A stretch of DNA of 64,000 bases from a virus. The stretch is from IMG/VR virus record IMGVR_UViG_3300021091_000020, positions 1 through 64,000 of that record; one strand, 5' to 3'. This document shows, piece by piece, positions 49,822 to 59,603 of this stretch. Position 1 is the first letter of the stretch; each line of letters opens with the position of its first letter. The position numbers were made by a program, and so were the translations under genes. Below the pieces are notes generated by a model. The model was not told the DNA's origin. It ran no database searches and saw nothing but the letters and a program-made list of their open reading frames with translations.

Positions 49822-50889
49822 GCGATTTTTTTGAAATACGAAGATTGGCTCTCTTTTATAGCCAGCCCCCATAACAGCGGACAGTATCAGTTGTAGAGTA
49901 TCGGTGTGATCGAAACCAACTAGGTTGGCATACTTTATAGTCATTTCTTCCAAATCTTTATACTTTGGTGTGTTGGCTATGTTTATTAGCATATAGCCAC
50001 CCATTTTCAATCCGTGATAACAATTACGGAAAGTTGATTGAAGAAAACCAGAACCCCAAGTTTCACGGGTTGGAAATTTATTATACGATTGAGTTTCTTC
50101 ATCTGCATATTTTTCAGTATCGAAATATGGTGGCGATGTAAAACATAAATCTAAACTATCTTTTTCGGGAAGATAATCTTCCGAACCCATCATATTCAAT
50201 TGAATATCTTTACCGAGATAATCAAAATCATCGCGTAATTTACACAGACCTTCAAATGTTTTCGTTGATGGTTCTGTTCCAATATAAGTTTTAATATGAG
50301 GGGAAGCAAGAGCACCAACCAATCTTCCACCCCAACCACAAGACATATCCCACATCACACCGTCACCACCATACTTTTTATAGATAACACCAGCAGCAGT
50401 TGGTCTAAAATTGGAAACACCTTGAACACCAGAATATATTTTAAGTGATTGACGAAGACGGTTCTCTTGAAAGGAACTACCCCAATGTTTTGACAACCAC
50501 TTCAAACATTTGCGTATTGTCATTTTGAATGTTTGGTCATTCAAAAAATTATCGATTGGAGACATCTTTGAGTTTCCGCATTTAACTTCCATCGCGTGCG
50601 GAAAGTATGACCACGCTAACCGAAGTCCGTTCATGGTTTGAATTATATCACCGTCTTTGAAAATACTATCATAATCAAACTGTTGTAGTTTTCTCATGTG
50701 TTCATGTTTTTCGTGTTCAGTAATTTTCATATATGGATAACCGTGTTTGCGGTAATACTGAAAGATACAATCTATTGTATCATCCAATTCTCTTTTACCT
50801 GCAAAAAATTCACCGGTCTCTTTCCACAAACGAACTTCTAGCGGATCAACATCAAAGAATTTACTTAAACTATCGCCGTTAGGTTTCAT
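49819..50889 (-). CDS. DNA methylase, TSPPYF type (first of three)
   Basis: 356 residues from ATG 50889, one base after the previous stop; the frame to 50940 overlaps that gene by 50 bases. MWDMSCGWGGRLVGAL is motif I and TSPPYFDTEKYADEETQSYN motif IV, with GYMLINIANTPKY and MGAGYKREPIF at the end. The order I-IV and TSPPY suggest an amino-methyltransferase. The N-terminal 150 residues are a separate region. Paralogous to 50891-52513 and 55812-57038. Confidence 0.85.
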   Translation of the reverse strand: MKPNGDSLSKFFDVDPLEVRLWKETGEFFAGKRELDDTIDCIFQYYRKHGYPYMKITEHEKHEHMRKLQQFDYDSIFKDGDIIQTMNGLRLAWSYFPHAMEVKCGNSKMSPIDNFLNDQTFKMTIRKCLKWLSKHWGSSFQENRLRQSLKIYSGVQGVSNFRPTAAGVIYKKYGGDGVMWDMSCGWGGRLVGALASPHIKTYIGTEPSTKTFEGLCKLRDDFDYLGKDIQLNMMGSEDYLPEKDSLDLCFTSPPYFDTEKYADEETQSYNKFPTRETWGSGFLQSTFRNCYHGLKMGGYMLINIANTPKYKDLEEMTIKYANLVGFDHTDTLQLILSAVMGAGYKREPIFVFQKNR

Positions 50890-50890
50890 G

Positions 50891-52513
50891 TTAGGGTTTA
50901 TAGAAAACAAAAATTGGTTCGTGCTTAAACCATTCACCATTGTATAAAACTTTATTTGCTAATCGTTCTGGATCGGAATTACCAATCATCTTTGTCATAA
51001 GCATACACATTTTACCTTTGTATTCCATTCCCAAAGATTTTAATATATCAATAGAATCTTGTTCAAGATTTATTGTTTTGGTTGCAGATACTTTGATATT
51101 TGCAATGTTCCAACAAATATATCTATCATTTTTCAAATAAGCAACAGCAGTTTCCAATGTTGGTTTCAAAAAGTTATCACGCCAATCTGCGTATTCTCCG
51201 TGTGCCTTATATGATTGTGTATCATCATCAGAATACATTTCACGATTGAAATACGGCGGTGATGTGAAAACAAAATCCAATTTACCTTTATACTTTTGAA
51301 AATCAGGATTGAATTGTATTGTTTCAGAACCATCTTGGAAAACTTCGTATGTATGGTCTTCTCTTACATCAAAGAACTTCGATGAAAGTGAACTACCTTT
51401 CTCACCAATAGACTTCAAATAAAAGTCTGCAAGATATTCATAACGAGTAATTCCCAAATCAGGAATTGAATTGTCTGTGTTTGGATCCGTTCCAACATAA
51501 TGTATCGGCCTACTCACCGACATTGCTCCTAAAATTCTTCCACCCCAACCGGCACTTGGATCATATACCGTAACCATTTCACTTGCTGGAATATGTTTTG
51601 TAAAATGTTCATACAAAAACTTTGCAGTCATTGGTGGAAAGTTTACAGCAGGTTGTGAGAAAGAAATACGGAATATCTGAAATGCTTGTGGAAATAATTT
51701 TGCACTCTTTTCATATACTCTTACCAAGAAAACATTTACTCTTGGTTCTTCACCGTCTTTTTTTATCATAAAATTATCAGACAGTTCTTCTATATCACCT
51801 AAATAAAATATCATACTCACATCAAGTATTCCATCCTTAACAAACTCACGGATTTGGTCTGCCTTTATAGTCAAATACTTTGTATATTTTTTATTGTAGG
51901 TTTCAAGTGTGCAAGATATTTTTGATATACGCAAACCTTGTCCATCAAATCTACCATCACCATTCTTAAATGCAAGAAAGAAATCGCGTAGAGTTTCACC
52001 TTCTCGGAAATAAGGGTTCTTGATTTGATTTGATGAAATAGATTTACTATAAAGATACATCGAGTCATTGTAAAGAGTTCTACGCATAACATGATGAAAA
52101 GTATCTTTCATTTCATCGGTAAAGAAATCATAGATTGATCTAGATGTCTCACCACTTGTTCCACTCGCAATCTTTGTTTTCAGCATCGTTGGAAAGAATT
52201 GATTAGCAGCAGAACCATTTTTAGAGAAATTGGCAATGACGCCGATTATATCTTTGTCATTGCCTTTATCTGGATTATGAAAAACTTTTGATGAATTGAA
52301 TTGACGGAGCTTTGAAAACGATTGAACAATCTCCTCTTCGGATCTGCCAACGAGTGGTGGTTTACCGTTTTCATCCCAATCTTTCAAAAACCTCATTCGT
52401 AAATCTTCTACCCATTCGGAAAACTTTTTATCATCATAAGTTACCAATTCACCGTATGTAATATTACACGGCCAAGATAGAACATTACCCTTTTCATAAA
52501 AATATTTTTTCAT
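50891..52513 (-). CDS. DNA methylase, TSPPYF type (second of three)
   Basis: 540 residues from ATG 52513, which overlaps the sliding-clamp stop (TGATG). Motif I VYDPSAGWGGRILGAM (about 317-332) and motif IV FTSPPYFNREMYSDDDTQSY (about 412-431) are followed by WNIANIKVS. An N-terminal 300-residue extension (KNGSAANQFFPTMLK) distinguishes it from its paralogues. Likely modifies phage DNA; the base and target are unknown. Confidence 0.85.
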   Translation of the reverse strand: MKKYFYEKGNVLSWPCNITYGELVTYDDKKFSEWVEDLRMRFLKDWDENGKPPLVGRSEEEIVQSFSKLRQFNSSKVFHNPDKGNDKDIIGVIANFSKNGSAANQFFPTMLKTKIASGTSGETSRSIYDFFTDEMKDTFHHVMRRTLYNDSMYLYSKSISSNQIKNPYFREGETLRDFFLAFKNGDGRFDGQGLRISKISCTLETYNKKYTKYLTIKADQIREFVKDGILDVSMIFYLGDIEELSDNFMIKKDGEEPRVNVFLVRVYEKSAKLFPQAFQIFRISFSQPAVNFPPMTAKFLYEHFTKHIPASEMVTVYDPSAGWGGRILGAMSVSRPIHYVGTDPNTDNSIPDLGITRYEYLADFYLKSIGEKGSSLSSKFFDVREDHTYEVFQDGSETIQFNPDFQKYKGKLDFVFTSPPYFNREMYSDDDTQSYKAHGEYADWRDNFLKPTLETAVAYLKNDRYICWNIANIKVSATKTINLEQDSIDILKSLGMEYKGKMCMLMTKMIGNSDPERLANKVLYNGEWFKHEPIFVFYKP

Positions 52514-53232
52514 CAATTGTTATCCAATTTTACTAAATAATATTTTGCATCATAGTCATCAATATCAAATTCAACTTTTGCCAAACCTTCTGATGAAACT
52601 TTGAGTGTTCCACCATTCAAATCTTTATTAGCAGCAAGAATACCATTGAAGTATTTAGCAGAGAAACTAATTGGTTCAATATCATCACTAGCATTACAAT
52701 CAATATCAATTGAGATACGATTTGAATTTGTATTTGAATAACCGAGAACAATTTGATACTTATTCAGTTTATCATTTTTTAATACCGTAAACTTTTCAAT
52801 ATCCGATAGAGCAGACTTTGCCTTGATGAATTTATCAATAAATTCTTTTGTAATTGTAATATCCAACTCAAACTTTGGCAATTCTTTCAAGTCTGGTGCA
52901 GGTGGAATAACTGCAAGGTCAGCCAACATATAATTTACAGTAGTTGATTTATCATCAATAGTCAATGAGAATGCCTTATCACCAGCACCATTCACTTGAA
53001 AGTTTACTGTGTTACCAAGAACACCAAGAAGACTTACAAGCAAGTCTGTGTTATACACACCAAACTTCCAATCATCACCTTGAAAACTTTTCAACTTAAC
53101 TTCGCCAACTACACATTTATCATCAGAAATAAAACGAGTGGAAAGCCCACCATTTGCATTCCAAGCAACAGACTGTATCAGCTTACCCAAATGATACTTA
53201 CTGATAAAGTTCAACAACTTTGATTTTTCCAT
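52513..53232 (-). CDS. 45: Sliding clamp (T4 gp45-like)
   Basis: 239 residues. Position between pol and loader, with the repeated beta-alpha-beta layout of gp45 (MEKSKLLNFISKYHLGKLIQ at the start, LADLAVIPPAPDLKELPKFE linker, KYFNGILAANKDL and SEGLAKVEFDIDDYDAKYYL at the end). A trimeric ring tethering the polymerase, and in T4 also the late-transcription complex. Gene runs from its own promoter at 53268. Confidence 0.9.
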   Translation of the reverse strand: MEKSKLLNFISKYHLGKLIQSVAWNANGGLSTRFISDDKCVVGEVKLKSFQGDDWKFGVYNTDLLVSLLGVLGNTVNFQVNGAGDKAFSLTIDDKSTTVNYMLADLAVIPPAPDLKELPKFELDITITKEFIDKFIKAKSALSDIEKFTVLKNDKLNKYQIVLGYSNTNSNRISIDIDCNASDDIEPISFSAKYFNGILAANKDLNGGTLKVSSEGLAKVEFDIDDYDAKYYLVKLDNN

Positions 53233-53267
53233 AACAACAATCCTTAATGAATAGTAAATAATTTATG

Positions 53268-53298
53268 CTAATATATGAAATTTTTGCGTAATTTCAAA
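53268..53298 (-). promoter_or_regulatory. Bacteroidota-type promoter, TATATTAG variant
   Basis: On the minus strand TTTG (53298-53295), 19 nt, TATATTAG (53275-53268), 35 bases before the clamp ATG at 53232. Its -33 box overlaps the end of the polymerase gene. Confidence 0.66.
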
Positions 53299-55810
53299 AC
53301 GAAAAAAACTTTTGTGCAACTTTTTTATTCTCGGTTGGGAAATCCCACTGCATTGCCTCATAGAAATTTTTTAACTTGCCATCCAATTCCGAAACAAATA
53401 ATTCATTGGCATCAAAATAATCCTTGACAAATTGTATAATTTCTTCTGGATCCGAATCACCACGAAATGCCAACTCTTCCAATCCGTATTTGTTTGATTT
53501 CAAATAAGCAATCTTAACCTTATCACCATTTTTAATTGGCGGATATTTAGGAGGACAACCAAATATAGTCAATAACTTATTATAGTTTATAGCCGCCTTG
53601 ATATGTGATGGCGTTCCCTTTGCATACTTACCGAGAACATCATCTTTAACGGGAGTAGCATACTTTTTAATATCTTTTATTGAAGAAGTTTTTGCAACCT
53701 CGTTTATCAAAACATCATTCAAATTCTTTTTGAAAGTCAATATGTATTCATCAATTTCATTTTTATCTTTACCTTTGAGAATATCAATCATCACATCCTT
53801 CATACATTTTTGAAATGATTTGGGAAAAGATGAACGAACAATATCCAAACCTTTAACTTCCAACTTATCCATTGGAACACCGTTATCAGAAATAATCCAA
53901 AGTGCATATCTCTTTTTCTTTTGCCAGAATCCTGTTCTACCAATCATTTCTTGTTTGATTTCCAAACGATGTTTGTCAGTATTGAATATCTTTTTGGCAA
54001 AAACATCATAAAATTGATTGACATAATCTTGAACTTCCGTTGCAATCTCATAAATCTTCGGCGTCATTGTTTCAATATCGTTTGTATCAATATCCGGAAA
54101 TCTATTATTCACCAAAGGTAAACACGAAACAAACACAGAGTCAGTATCAACATACTGCACATAATCAATATCATCGGTTTTCAATTCTTTATTGTATTTC
54201 ATATTGATAGCAGCTTCTGTTTTCTTGATAACCGTTTGACCAGAAAGTGTAACTGCTTCTGCATTGTCAATATCATAAAAACGAAATGCAGGTAATCCCA
54301 AGATACCATACATACTATTCAAAAGAATTTTCTGAACAAGTTGTCTTTTCTTGTAAAACTCATACTTTTCTGTATTTCCAGCTTTACCCCACTTCTTCAT
54401 TTCATTTTTATATTCCACCCGTTTATCAAACCAATCTGAAAGAATTGCTGGAATAAGTCCTGTTTTATCTGAACTATACATGACACCATTTGATGAAACT
54501 GTATACTTGTATTTATCAAGAAATGCTTTTAATTTTTCTTTTGATATACGGTCATTGCCAACAATATATTCATCTTTTTTTCCACGAAGAAAATCCTCAG
54601 CATTCCAATCTTCAATCTTAGCAATCTTTGTTTCTGGAGAAATGTTTAGTGTCATAATGATTGACGGATATAGTGATGTCAAATCCAAGTCATACATCCA
54701 ATCATATCTACCCGGAACAGGATCCTTAACAAATGCACCGATAAATCCTTTCTCACCGCTCTCTTTCAATTCTTGCATCTTTTCTTGTCTATCAGCAGGT
54801 TTGTTCGGAGCAACAACACCGCCAATATGTTTAAGATAAGTAAGCATAGCACCTTCCAAATACTTTGATGAATATACAAAGTCTTCATAAGGAACATGGC
54901 CAACATGAGCGATACCACGAACTAAATCAATATACTGTAACTTCTTGTCCAATTCGATAACCAACTCAACGTCAGTAATGTTGTATTCTATAAATGTATC
55001 AATATCATTTTCCATCAAGTCATCAAGGTTGCCTTCATACTCAACCTTACCACGACCAAGTTCGGTCATACAAACTGCGTTTAGAGCATAAGATGGTAAT
55101 TCTTTATATGAGAATTTTTTATACACGGTCATATAATCTAACACGGATGTTCCACCGATTGTATAACGATTACGATATGGTGAATAAAACATTTCACCAA
55201 TTACTGAAAGACTATTTGCTTGTTTTTTACCAAGAACTCTTTTGATACGATTATACAAATATGGAATATCGAATGCATCACAATTCCATCCAGTCATAAT
55301 ATGGGGTTGGATTTCTTGAATAGCATCTATGAATTTAAGCAACAAAGTTTTTTCATCTGGACAAGGAATTACTTTTTTGTTTTCCGTAGTTTTATTTTCC
55401 AATTTTCTTTTCTTGTCCAATACAAGAATTGTATATTGGTTTGTTGCGGAATCATGGTAAGCAATAGATGTAACTTCGTTATTACCTTGTGTTGGATCAG
55501 GAATACCGGTAATCATTTCAACCTCAATATCAAATGTCATTGTAACAATTCCTTTCGAGGGCATATCGGAATCACTATACATATCAACAAGAATACGAGT
55601 TGTCTCTGCAATATCCGATTCAAATAGGTCAGGATCATTCTTTACAAAGTTTGTAACCTTTGAAAGTTTATCACCGTATAGAGAAATATATTTACCGTTA
55701 GGATCTTTCTTGTAAGCATAAGGCGTGTATTCAAAATGCATCAAACCTTTGGCATCATCCCACACCCATGCTTCTTTTGTATTTGTTTTAACAAAAATGT
55801 TTTGATACAT
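53294..55810 (-). CDS. 43: DNA polymerase, family B (T4 gp43-like)
   Basis: 838 residues from ATG 55810, two bases after the methylase stop. The frame continues to 55984, but that part lies inside the methylase gene. Exonuclease motifs: DIE (94-96), NCDAFDIPYLYNR (176-188) and YNITD (276-280). Polymerase motifs: DLTSLYPS (376-383), KILLNSMYG (494-502) and YVDTDSVF (553-560), all intact. The C-terminus ends KKVAQKFFSF, a clamp-binding-like tail. This is the replicative polymerase with proofreading. Confidence 0.97.
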   Translation of the reverse strand: MYQNIFVKTNTKEAWVWDDAKGLMHFEYTPYAYKKDPNGKYISLYGDKLSKVTNFVKNDPDLFESDIAETTRILVDMYSDSDMPSKGIVTMTFDIEVEMITGIPDPTQGNNEVTSIAYHDSATNQYTILVLDKKRKLENKTTENKKVIPCPDEKTLLLKFIDAIQEIQPHIMTGWNCDAFDIPYLYNRIKRVLGKKQANSLSVIGEMFYSPYRNRYTIGGTSVLDYMTVYKKFSYKELPSYALNAVCMTELGRGKVEYEGNLDDLMENDIDTFIEYNITDVELVIELDKKLQYIDLVRGIAHVGHVPYEDFVYSSKYLEGAMLTYLKHIGGVVAPNKPADRQEKMQELKESGEKGFIGAFVKDPVPGRYDWMYDLDLTSLYPSIIMTLNISPETKIAKIEDWNAEDFLRGKKDEYIVGNDRISKEKLKAFLDKYKYTVSSNGVMYSSDKTGLIPAILSDWFDKRVEYKNEMKKWGKAGNTEKYEFYKKRQLVQKILLNSMYGILGLPAFRFYDIDNAEAVTLSGQTVIKKTEAAINMKYNKELKTDDIDYVQYVDTDSVFVSCLPLVNNRFPDIDTNDIETMTPKIYEIATEVQDYVNQFYDVFAKKIFNTDKHRLEIKQEMIGRTGFWQKKKRYALWIISDNGVPMDKLEVKGLDIVRSSFPKSFQKCMKDVMIDILKGKDKNEIDEYILTFKKNLNDVLINEVAKTSSIKDIKKYATPVKDDVLGKYAKGTPSHIKAAINYNKLLTIFGCPPKYPPIKNGDKVKIAYLKSNKYGLEELAFRGDSDPEEIIQFVKDYFDANELFVSELDGKLKNFYEAMQWDFPTENKKVAQKFFSF

Positions 55811-55811
55811 A

Positions 55812-57038
55812 TTATACCTTTTTGAACATCCATATTGGTTCACAAAACTTTTTATCTTTATTCTCTTGAGCAAACTGAACACTATCATCAAGAAAGTGTC
55901 CGTCTCTTGTAGCTGTTCCTGCACCGGCAGAGTTAGGTCTTTTGGACATTTCCATTCCGATACATCCCAAGTATTCCATTCCACTCTCTACAAGAAAATC
56001 ATTCATCGGGTTTGTTATCTCTAACCATTGTCTACCCGTAGACCATGCGGAATTTGTGTAAACATCTGCAATGTTTATTGCCATGACACCACCAACTCGC
56101 AATGATGGTATAATATTTCCTAGTGTCTTTTGTAGAAAATCTTTATTCCACATATCAATTCCTTTATATCGAACCCAACTCTGTGTATCTGATTGTGAAT
56201 ACTTCTCAACATTGAAATACGGTGGTGATGTAAACACCAAATCAAAATGTTCTGGATATTGTGAGAAATCAAAATCTTCTGCTGGTGATTGATAGAAATT
56301 TGTTTTCTTCTTACCTTCAAAGAAACCTAAATTCTTTTCATAGAACTGGACTTGTTCATCATATATCGGATGGTTTTCTACTCTTGGATCCAATCCAACA
56401 TAATGTTCGGTGCAAGAGGCAGCGTAAAATCCCGCAAGTCTGTCACCCCATCCCATAGAAAAGTCTAATACATTTTTTGCACCTAACATTTCGTACATAC
56501 ACTTTGCAACATTAGGTTTGAACTGTGAACAAATGTATTTACGCAATCCTAACATTGTTCTCAATTCTGATTTACCGATTGTTTCCATTTTAAGAGAATA
56601 CATAGAACCCATAAGTGACTTCATAAACTTATGGTTTTGCCATGTTCTAGCAGGACCTGGTGATACGGATGCATCAACTTCCCAACGGTTCTTTTGTTGG
56701 AAATAGTTTGATGCATCGTTACCAGTATTAAGACGACTGAAATATAACTGTTTTCCACCATAAGTCAAAGCATATTTTGGTTCGGATGCTTTTCTTGGAA
56801 ACCACTCACCTTCTTTTAGAATTTCATTCCAACGAATACCTTTCAATTTTAGAAACTCGCTTTGAGCACTTTCGATTGTAATATCCGCATACGGTAGTGG
56901 ATATGTCATTGCTATTTCAGCCAGACGGTCTTTGACATATTCTTTATCAAAGTTTTCTTTTATGTATGTTATTTGTTCAGCAGTTATGGATAGATACGGA
57001 TTCATTCCGTAAAATTGTTGGAAATAATCTTCTTCCAC
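55812..57038 (-). CDS. DNA methylase, TSPPYF type (third of three)
   Basis: 408 residues from a GTG at 57038. VLDFSMGWGDRLAGFYAA (about 190-207) is motif I, VFTSPPYFNVEKYSQSDTQ (about 270-288) motif IV, and GGVMAINIADVYTNSAW a later strand. Overall order matches the other two. It sits immediately before the polymerase gene, so methylation is coupled to replication in expression. Base target unknown. Confidence 0.86.
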   Translation of the reverse strand: MEEDYFQQFYGMNPYLSITAEQITYIKENFDKEYVKDRLAEIAMTYPLPYADITIESAQSEFLKLKGIRWNEILKEGEWFPRKASEPKYALTYGGKQLYFSRLNTGNDASNYFQQKNRWEVDASVSPGPARTWQNHKFMKSLMGSMYSLKMETIGKSELRTMLGLRKYICSQFKPNVAKCMYEMLGAKNVLDFSMGWGDRLAGFYAASCTEHYVGLDPRVENHPIYDEQVQFYEKNLGFFEGKKKTNFYQSPAEDFDFSQYPEHFDLVFTSPPYFNVEKYSQSDTQSWVRYKGIDMWNKDFLQKTLGNIIPSLRVGGVMAINIADVYTNSAWSTGRQWLEITNPMNDFLVESGMEYLGCIGMEMSKRPNSAGAGTATRDGHFLDDSVQFAQENKDKKFCEPIWMFKKV

Positions 57039-57051
57039 AAAACACCTTTTG

Positions 57052-57348
57052 TTAATCTATTGAATAAAAAGCACCTATACGGTCACGAAGGTCATATACT
57101 ATTTGATATTTTCTAATAAATTCCTCTTGTGAATACACAATAGGTTTATTTTCTTCAACTACAATATAAGAATTTGGAAAACATTTTTGACCATCACCGA
57201 ATGTAATTACATATTTGTTTTCAAAGTTTTCATTCCTACCTATAATACATTCCCATTTTTCAGATGCTTCTTTTGCAGATTGTTCGCTACCATTAAAATG
57301 ATAGGCACCGAATTTACTGCGTTTTGGTTCGACCATAACAAAATCCAT
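57052..57348 (-). CDS. Small hypothetical protein
   Basis: 98 residues. N-terminal VEPKRSKFGAYHFNGSEQSA, a single-Trp segment, KYVITFGDGQKCFPNSYIVV, then acidic and Tyr-rich helix. No family recognised. Five bases behind the next gene. Confidence 0.5.
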   Translation of the reverse strand: MDFVMVEPKRSKFGAYHFNGSEQSAKEASEKWECIIGRNENFENKYVITFGDGQKCFPNSYIVVEENKPIVYSQEEFIRKYQIVYDLRDRIGAFYSID

Positions 57349-57353
57349 AACAA

Positions 57354-57638
57354 TTATTTCCTCATAATTTTTGTTTTAACTTCTTTCATAAATTCTGTAT
57401 CATTATCGCGTATTACCGGATCAATATAAGTCTTTCCGTCTTTTGATGATGTCCAAGGATCAGAAATTTCATCTTCCTCCGGCATCATTATTTCTTCCAA
57501 TAATTCCAAATCACCATGAGTTGCGGTGATGTGATCTTTAATTTGTTTTCTACTCTTACGATGTGCATGGACTTTATCATATTTTTCAGAAATTCCAGCA
57601 TTGCCTATTATAGGATTTTTTCTATATGAACGGCTCAT
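57354..57638 (-). CDS. Small basic phage protein, SYRKNPI type
   Basis: 94 residues. It opens SRSYRKNPIIGNAGISEKYD and HAHRKSRKQIKDHI, the pattern of a short basic family common in phage genomes, then an acidic middle and Lys-rich end. Its function is unknown; nucleic-acid contact is plausible. Confidence 0.62.
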   Translation of the reverse strand: MSRSYRKNPIIGNAGISEKYDKVHAHRKSRKQIKDHITATHGDLELLEEIMMPEEDEISDPWTSSKDGKTYIDPVIRDNDTEFMKEVKTKIMRK

Positions 57639-57658
57639 AATAATACCTTTAATAAAAA

Positions 57659-58306
57659 TTAAATGTCAATATCTTTCCAATCACCATTTGCAATAGTTTT
57701 TGTTGCCCATTTACCCATTATGTTTGCGTGTTTGTAGTAGTTATCTTCTATTATCGTTTCAAGTAATGTGGTTTCAAACATGAATGGTCTACCACTAACC
57801 TTTGTCATAAACTCACCACCTTGCCCCATCTTTCTATCTTTGAACTTAACTTCTTTACCAAAACCAGGATACGAACTTTCACAATCACTTGTTCCAATTA
57901 GTGTAGAACCATCGCCGTCTTTTGGAATATAGAGAATAGAATCCTGTTGATACTTACCGCCAAGATTTATCAAGTCTTCTCGCAATTTTCCTTTGTCTTT
58001 CAAATCAACAACAAAGTAAACATTTTCTTTAACTTCTTTTGCATCAGGTGTTCCGTAGTTTTCAATATAAGCACCTTGAACTGCAGTAACACCGTAACCC
58101 ATCATTTGAAGATTGGCATATAATTGTCTGTTTCTTTTTTGATTGTCACCTTTTGAATATGGTTTATCTTCAGCTGTAGCACAACCTTCTTTGGAACGAA
58201 ATGCAGTTATTGTGCCACAATCATGTTCTTCCATATGTTTTGACAATCGAGCAAGCCCACTCTCGTTTAATTGTTTATCTGGTAATAAATGTTTTAACTT
58301 TGCCAT
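57659..58306 (-). CDS. Conserved phage protein of unknown function (DUF3293-like)
   Basis: 215 residues. Central block: ITAFRSKEGCATAEDKPYSK, then RNRQLYANLQMMGYGVTAVQ (about 58-77), GTPDAKEVKENVYFVVD and LGGKYQQDSILYIPKDGDG. This order (open fold with a GYG-V-G pattern, then QDS) is common in cyanophage and other large-phage proteins of unknown function; DUF3293 is my closest association, tentative. Not an evident enzyme. Confidence 0.6.
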   Translation of the reverse strand: MAKLKHLLPDKQLNESGLARLSKHMEEHDCGTITAFRSKEGCATAEDKPYSKGDNQKRNRQLYANLQMMGYGVTAVQGAYIENYGTPDAKEVKENVYFVVDLKDKGKLREDLINLGGKYQQDSILYIPKDGDGSTLIGTSDCESSYPGFGKEVKFKDRKMGQGGEFMTKVSGRPFMFETTLLETIIEDNYYKHANIMGKWATKTIANGDWKDIDI

Positions 58307-58349
58307 TGTTTCTCTCTGTTATGTAAACTGTTTACAATAAATATCAAAA

Positions 58350-58844
58350 TTATTTCTTATCTGTTGAACCAAAACCACCATCACCTCTATTACTATCGGA
58401 CAATTCTTTTACTTCTTCCAAGTGAACTTTTGGATATGGTATGATTACCAATTGAGCAACTTTGTCACCAATAACTGGAATTATTCCTTCGTTTACGCCT
58501 GAATATGGTAACTCAAATCTTACAAGAATTTCACCACGATAATTTGAATCAATAACACCTACTGAATTTTTAAGTGAGACACCTGGTGCCGATTTTGTAA
58601 TTGAACTTCTTGGAAATAGAAGTCCAACATGGCCATGTGGAATTTCTACAGCAATACCAGTTCCAAATTCCATAAAGGTATCTGATACTCTAAATGATGT
58701 TGCTGTCAAATCCATACCAGCATCACCATCTTGAGCATATTGTGGTGTTACTGCTTCTGAAACTAATTTACGAAATTTTACGGTTAGATCAAAATCATTT
58801 TTATATTCTACCGTAACATTAGGATTCGATGTATGCCAACCCAT
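58350..58844 (-). CDS. dut: dUTP diphosphatase
   Basis: 164 residues; trimeric dUTPase signature in order: DAGMDL (41-46), FPRSS (78-82), NSVGVIDSNYRGE (93-105), GDKVAQLVI (126-134) and RGDGGFGST (153-161), the last closing the active site. It hydrolyses dUTP to dUMP, keeping uracil out of DNA and feeding thymidylate synthesis. Single-copy gene between the PLP enzyme and a conserved hypothetical. Confidence 0.95.
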   Translation of the reverse strand: MGWHTSNPNVTVEYKNDFDLTVKFRKLVSEAVTPQYAQDGDAGMDLTATSFRVSDTFMEFGTGIAVEIPHGHVGLLFPRSSITKSAPGVSLKNSVGVIDSNYRGEILVRFELPYSGVNEGIIPVIGDKVAQLVIIPYPKVHLEEVKELSDSNRGDGGFGSTDKK

Positions 58845-58845
58845 T

Positions 58846-59595
58846 TTAACCTCCTACATTCCAAAATAATGCATCTTCCGATGCGTGTTCTTTAATAAAT
58901 GACCAAACTTTTGAGTCATAGTAATCCGAAGAAGGAAATGGTGGCTTCTCTGCCGGTTTACATTTTTGTTCAAATTTATATTTCGATATGAATACTTCTG
59001 CCCTACCCCTCTCTCTGTCTGTTGTATTATGGCCAACCCTAACACCATAGACTTTTGCATCTGGCCATGCCCTCTGTAATCCTCTTGAAAGAACTCCCGA
59101 ACTTATACAAGACCAAACTTCTTTTGGTTTGATTGGCAACTGACTAGCAATTCTGGCAACTTCATCAATAACAACAGGATGATCAAGACCGAATGGCAAC
59201 AATTGTGTATCGGGTGTTTCAAGGGCATACTTTTTAGCAACACTTTGGATGTGTGTTAGAAACCCCATAGGAACTTCTATGATGTTTGCACCAATAGATA
59301 TTGCTTCTTCGGTTAGTGGTAAGTGTTTTCCTTTTGGAATAACAACGGTTGCCTTCAATCCTAAATCTTTACAAGCATAAGCAAGTGCTACTTGAGCATA
59401 GCCAACTCTTGGAGACGCATATACCCATTCACGAACATGGGATTGTGATTGAAGATAACGATAAAGGAAACGTCTTTTTGTTCCACCCGGAAGCAAATCA
59501 TCACGGACTACCCAAATGTTTTCGTGTTTTTCGATAACAATTTCAGGTAAAGTTATAGTGACATCTTTCGTGGGATATTGAAAGAAGTCTGTCAT
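58846..59595 (-). CDS. PLP-dependent enzyme, fold type II (ACC deaminase/D-cysteine desulfhydrase-like)
   Basis: 249 residues. RDDLLPGGTKRRFLYRYL (31-48) contains the PLP-binding Lys40; ASPRVGYAQVALAYACKDLG (about 60-79) is the substrate side, and WSCISSGVLSRGL (about 160-172) binds the phosphate. Cellular relatives have 320-350 residues; this is shorter. Phages use PLP enzymes for thymine hypermodification, and this gene lies in a cluster with dUTPase, NMAD1 and DNA methylases, so that is a fair hypothesis, not shown. Confidence 0.78.
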   Translation of the reverse strand: MTDFFQYPTKDVTITLPEIVIEKHENIWVVRDDLLPGGTKRRFLYRYLQSQSHVREWVYASPRVGYAQVALAYACKDLGLKATVVIPKGKHLPLTEEAISIGANIIEVPMGFLTHIQSVAKKYALETPDTQLLPFGLDHPVVIDEVARIASQLPIKPKEVWSCISSGVLSRGLQRAWPDAKVYGVRVGHNTTDRERGRAEVFISKYKFEQKCKPAEKPPFPSSDYYDSKVWSFIKEHASEDALFWNVGG

Positions 59596-59603
59596 GTGTC
59601 ACC

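Noticed and set aside
55811-55984. Extra 58 residues at the polymerase N-terminus
   Set aside because: They are the methylase gene read in another frame; ATG 55810 is the natural start.
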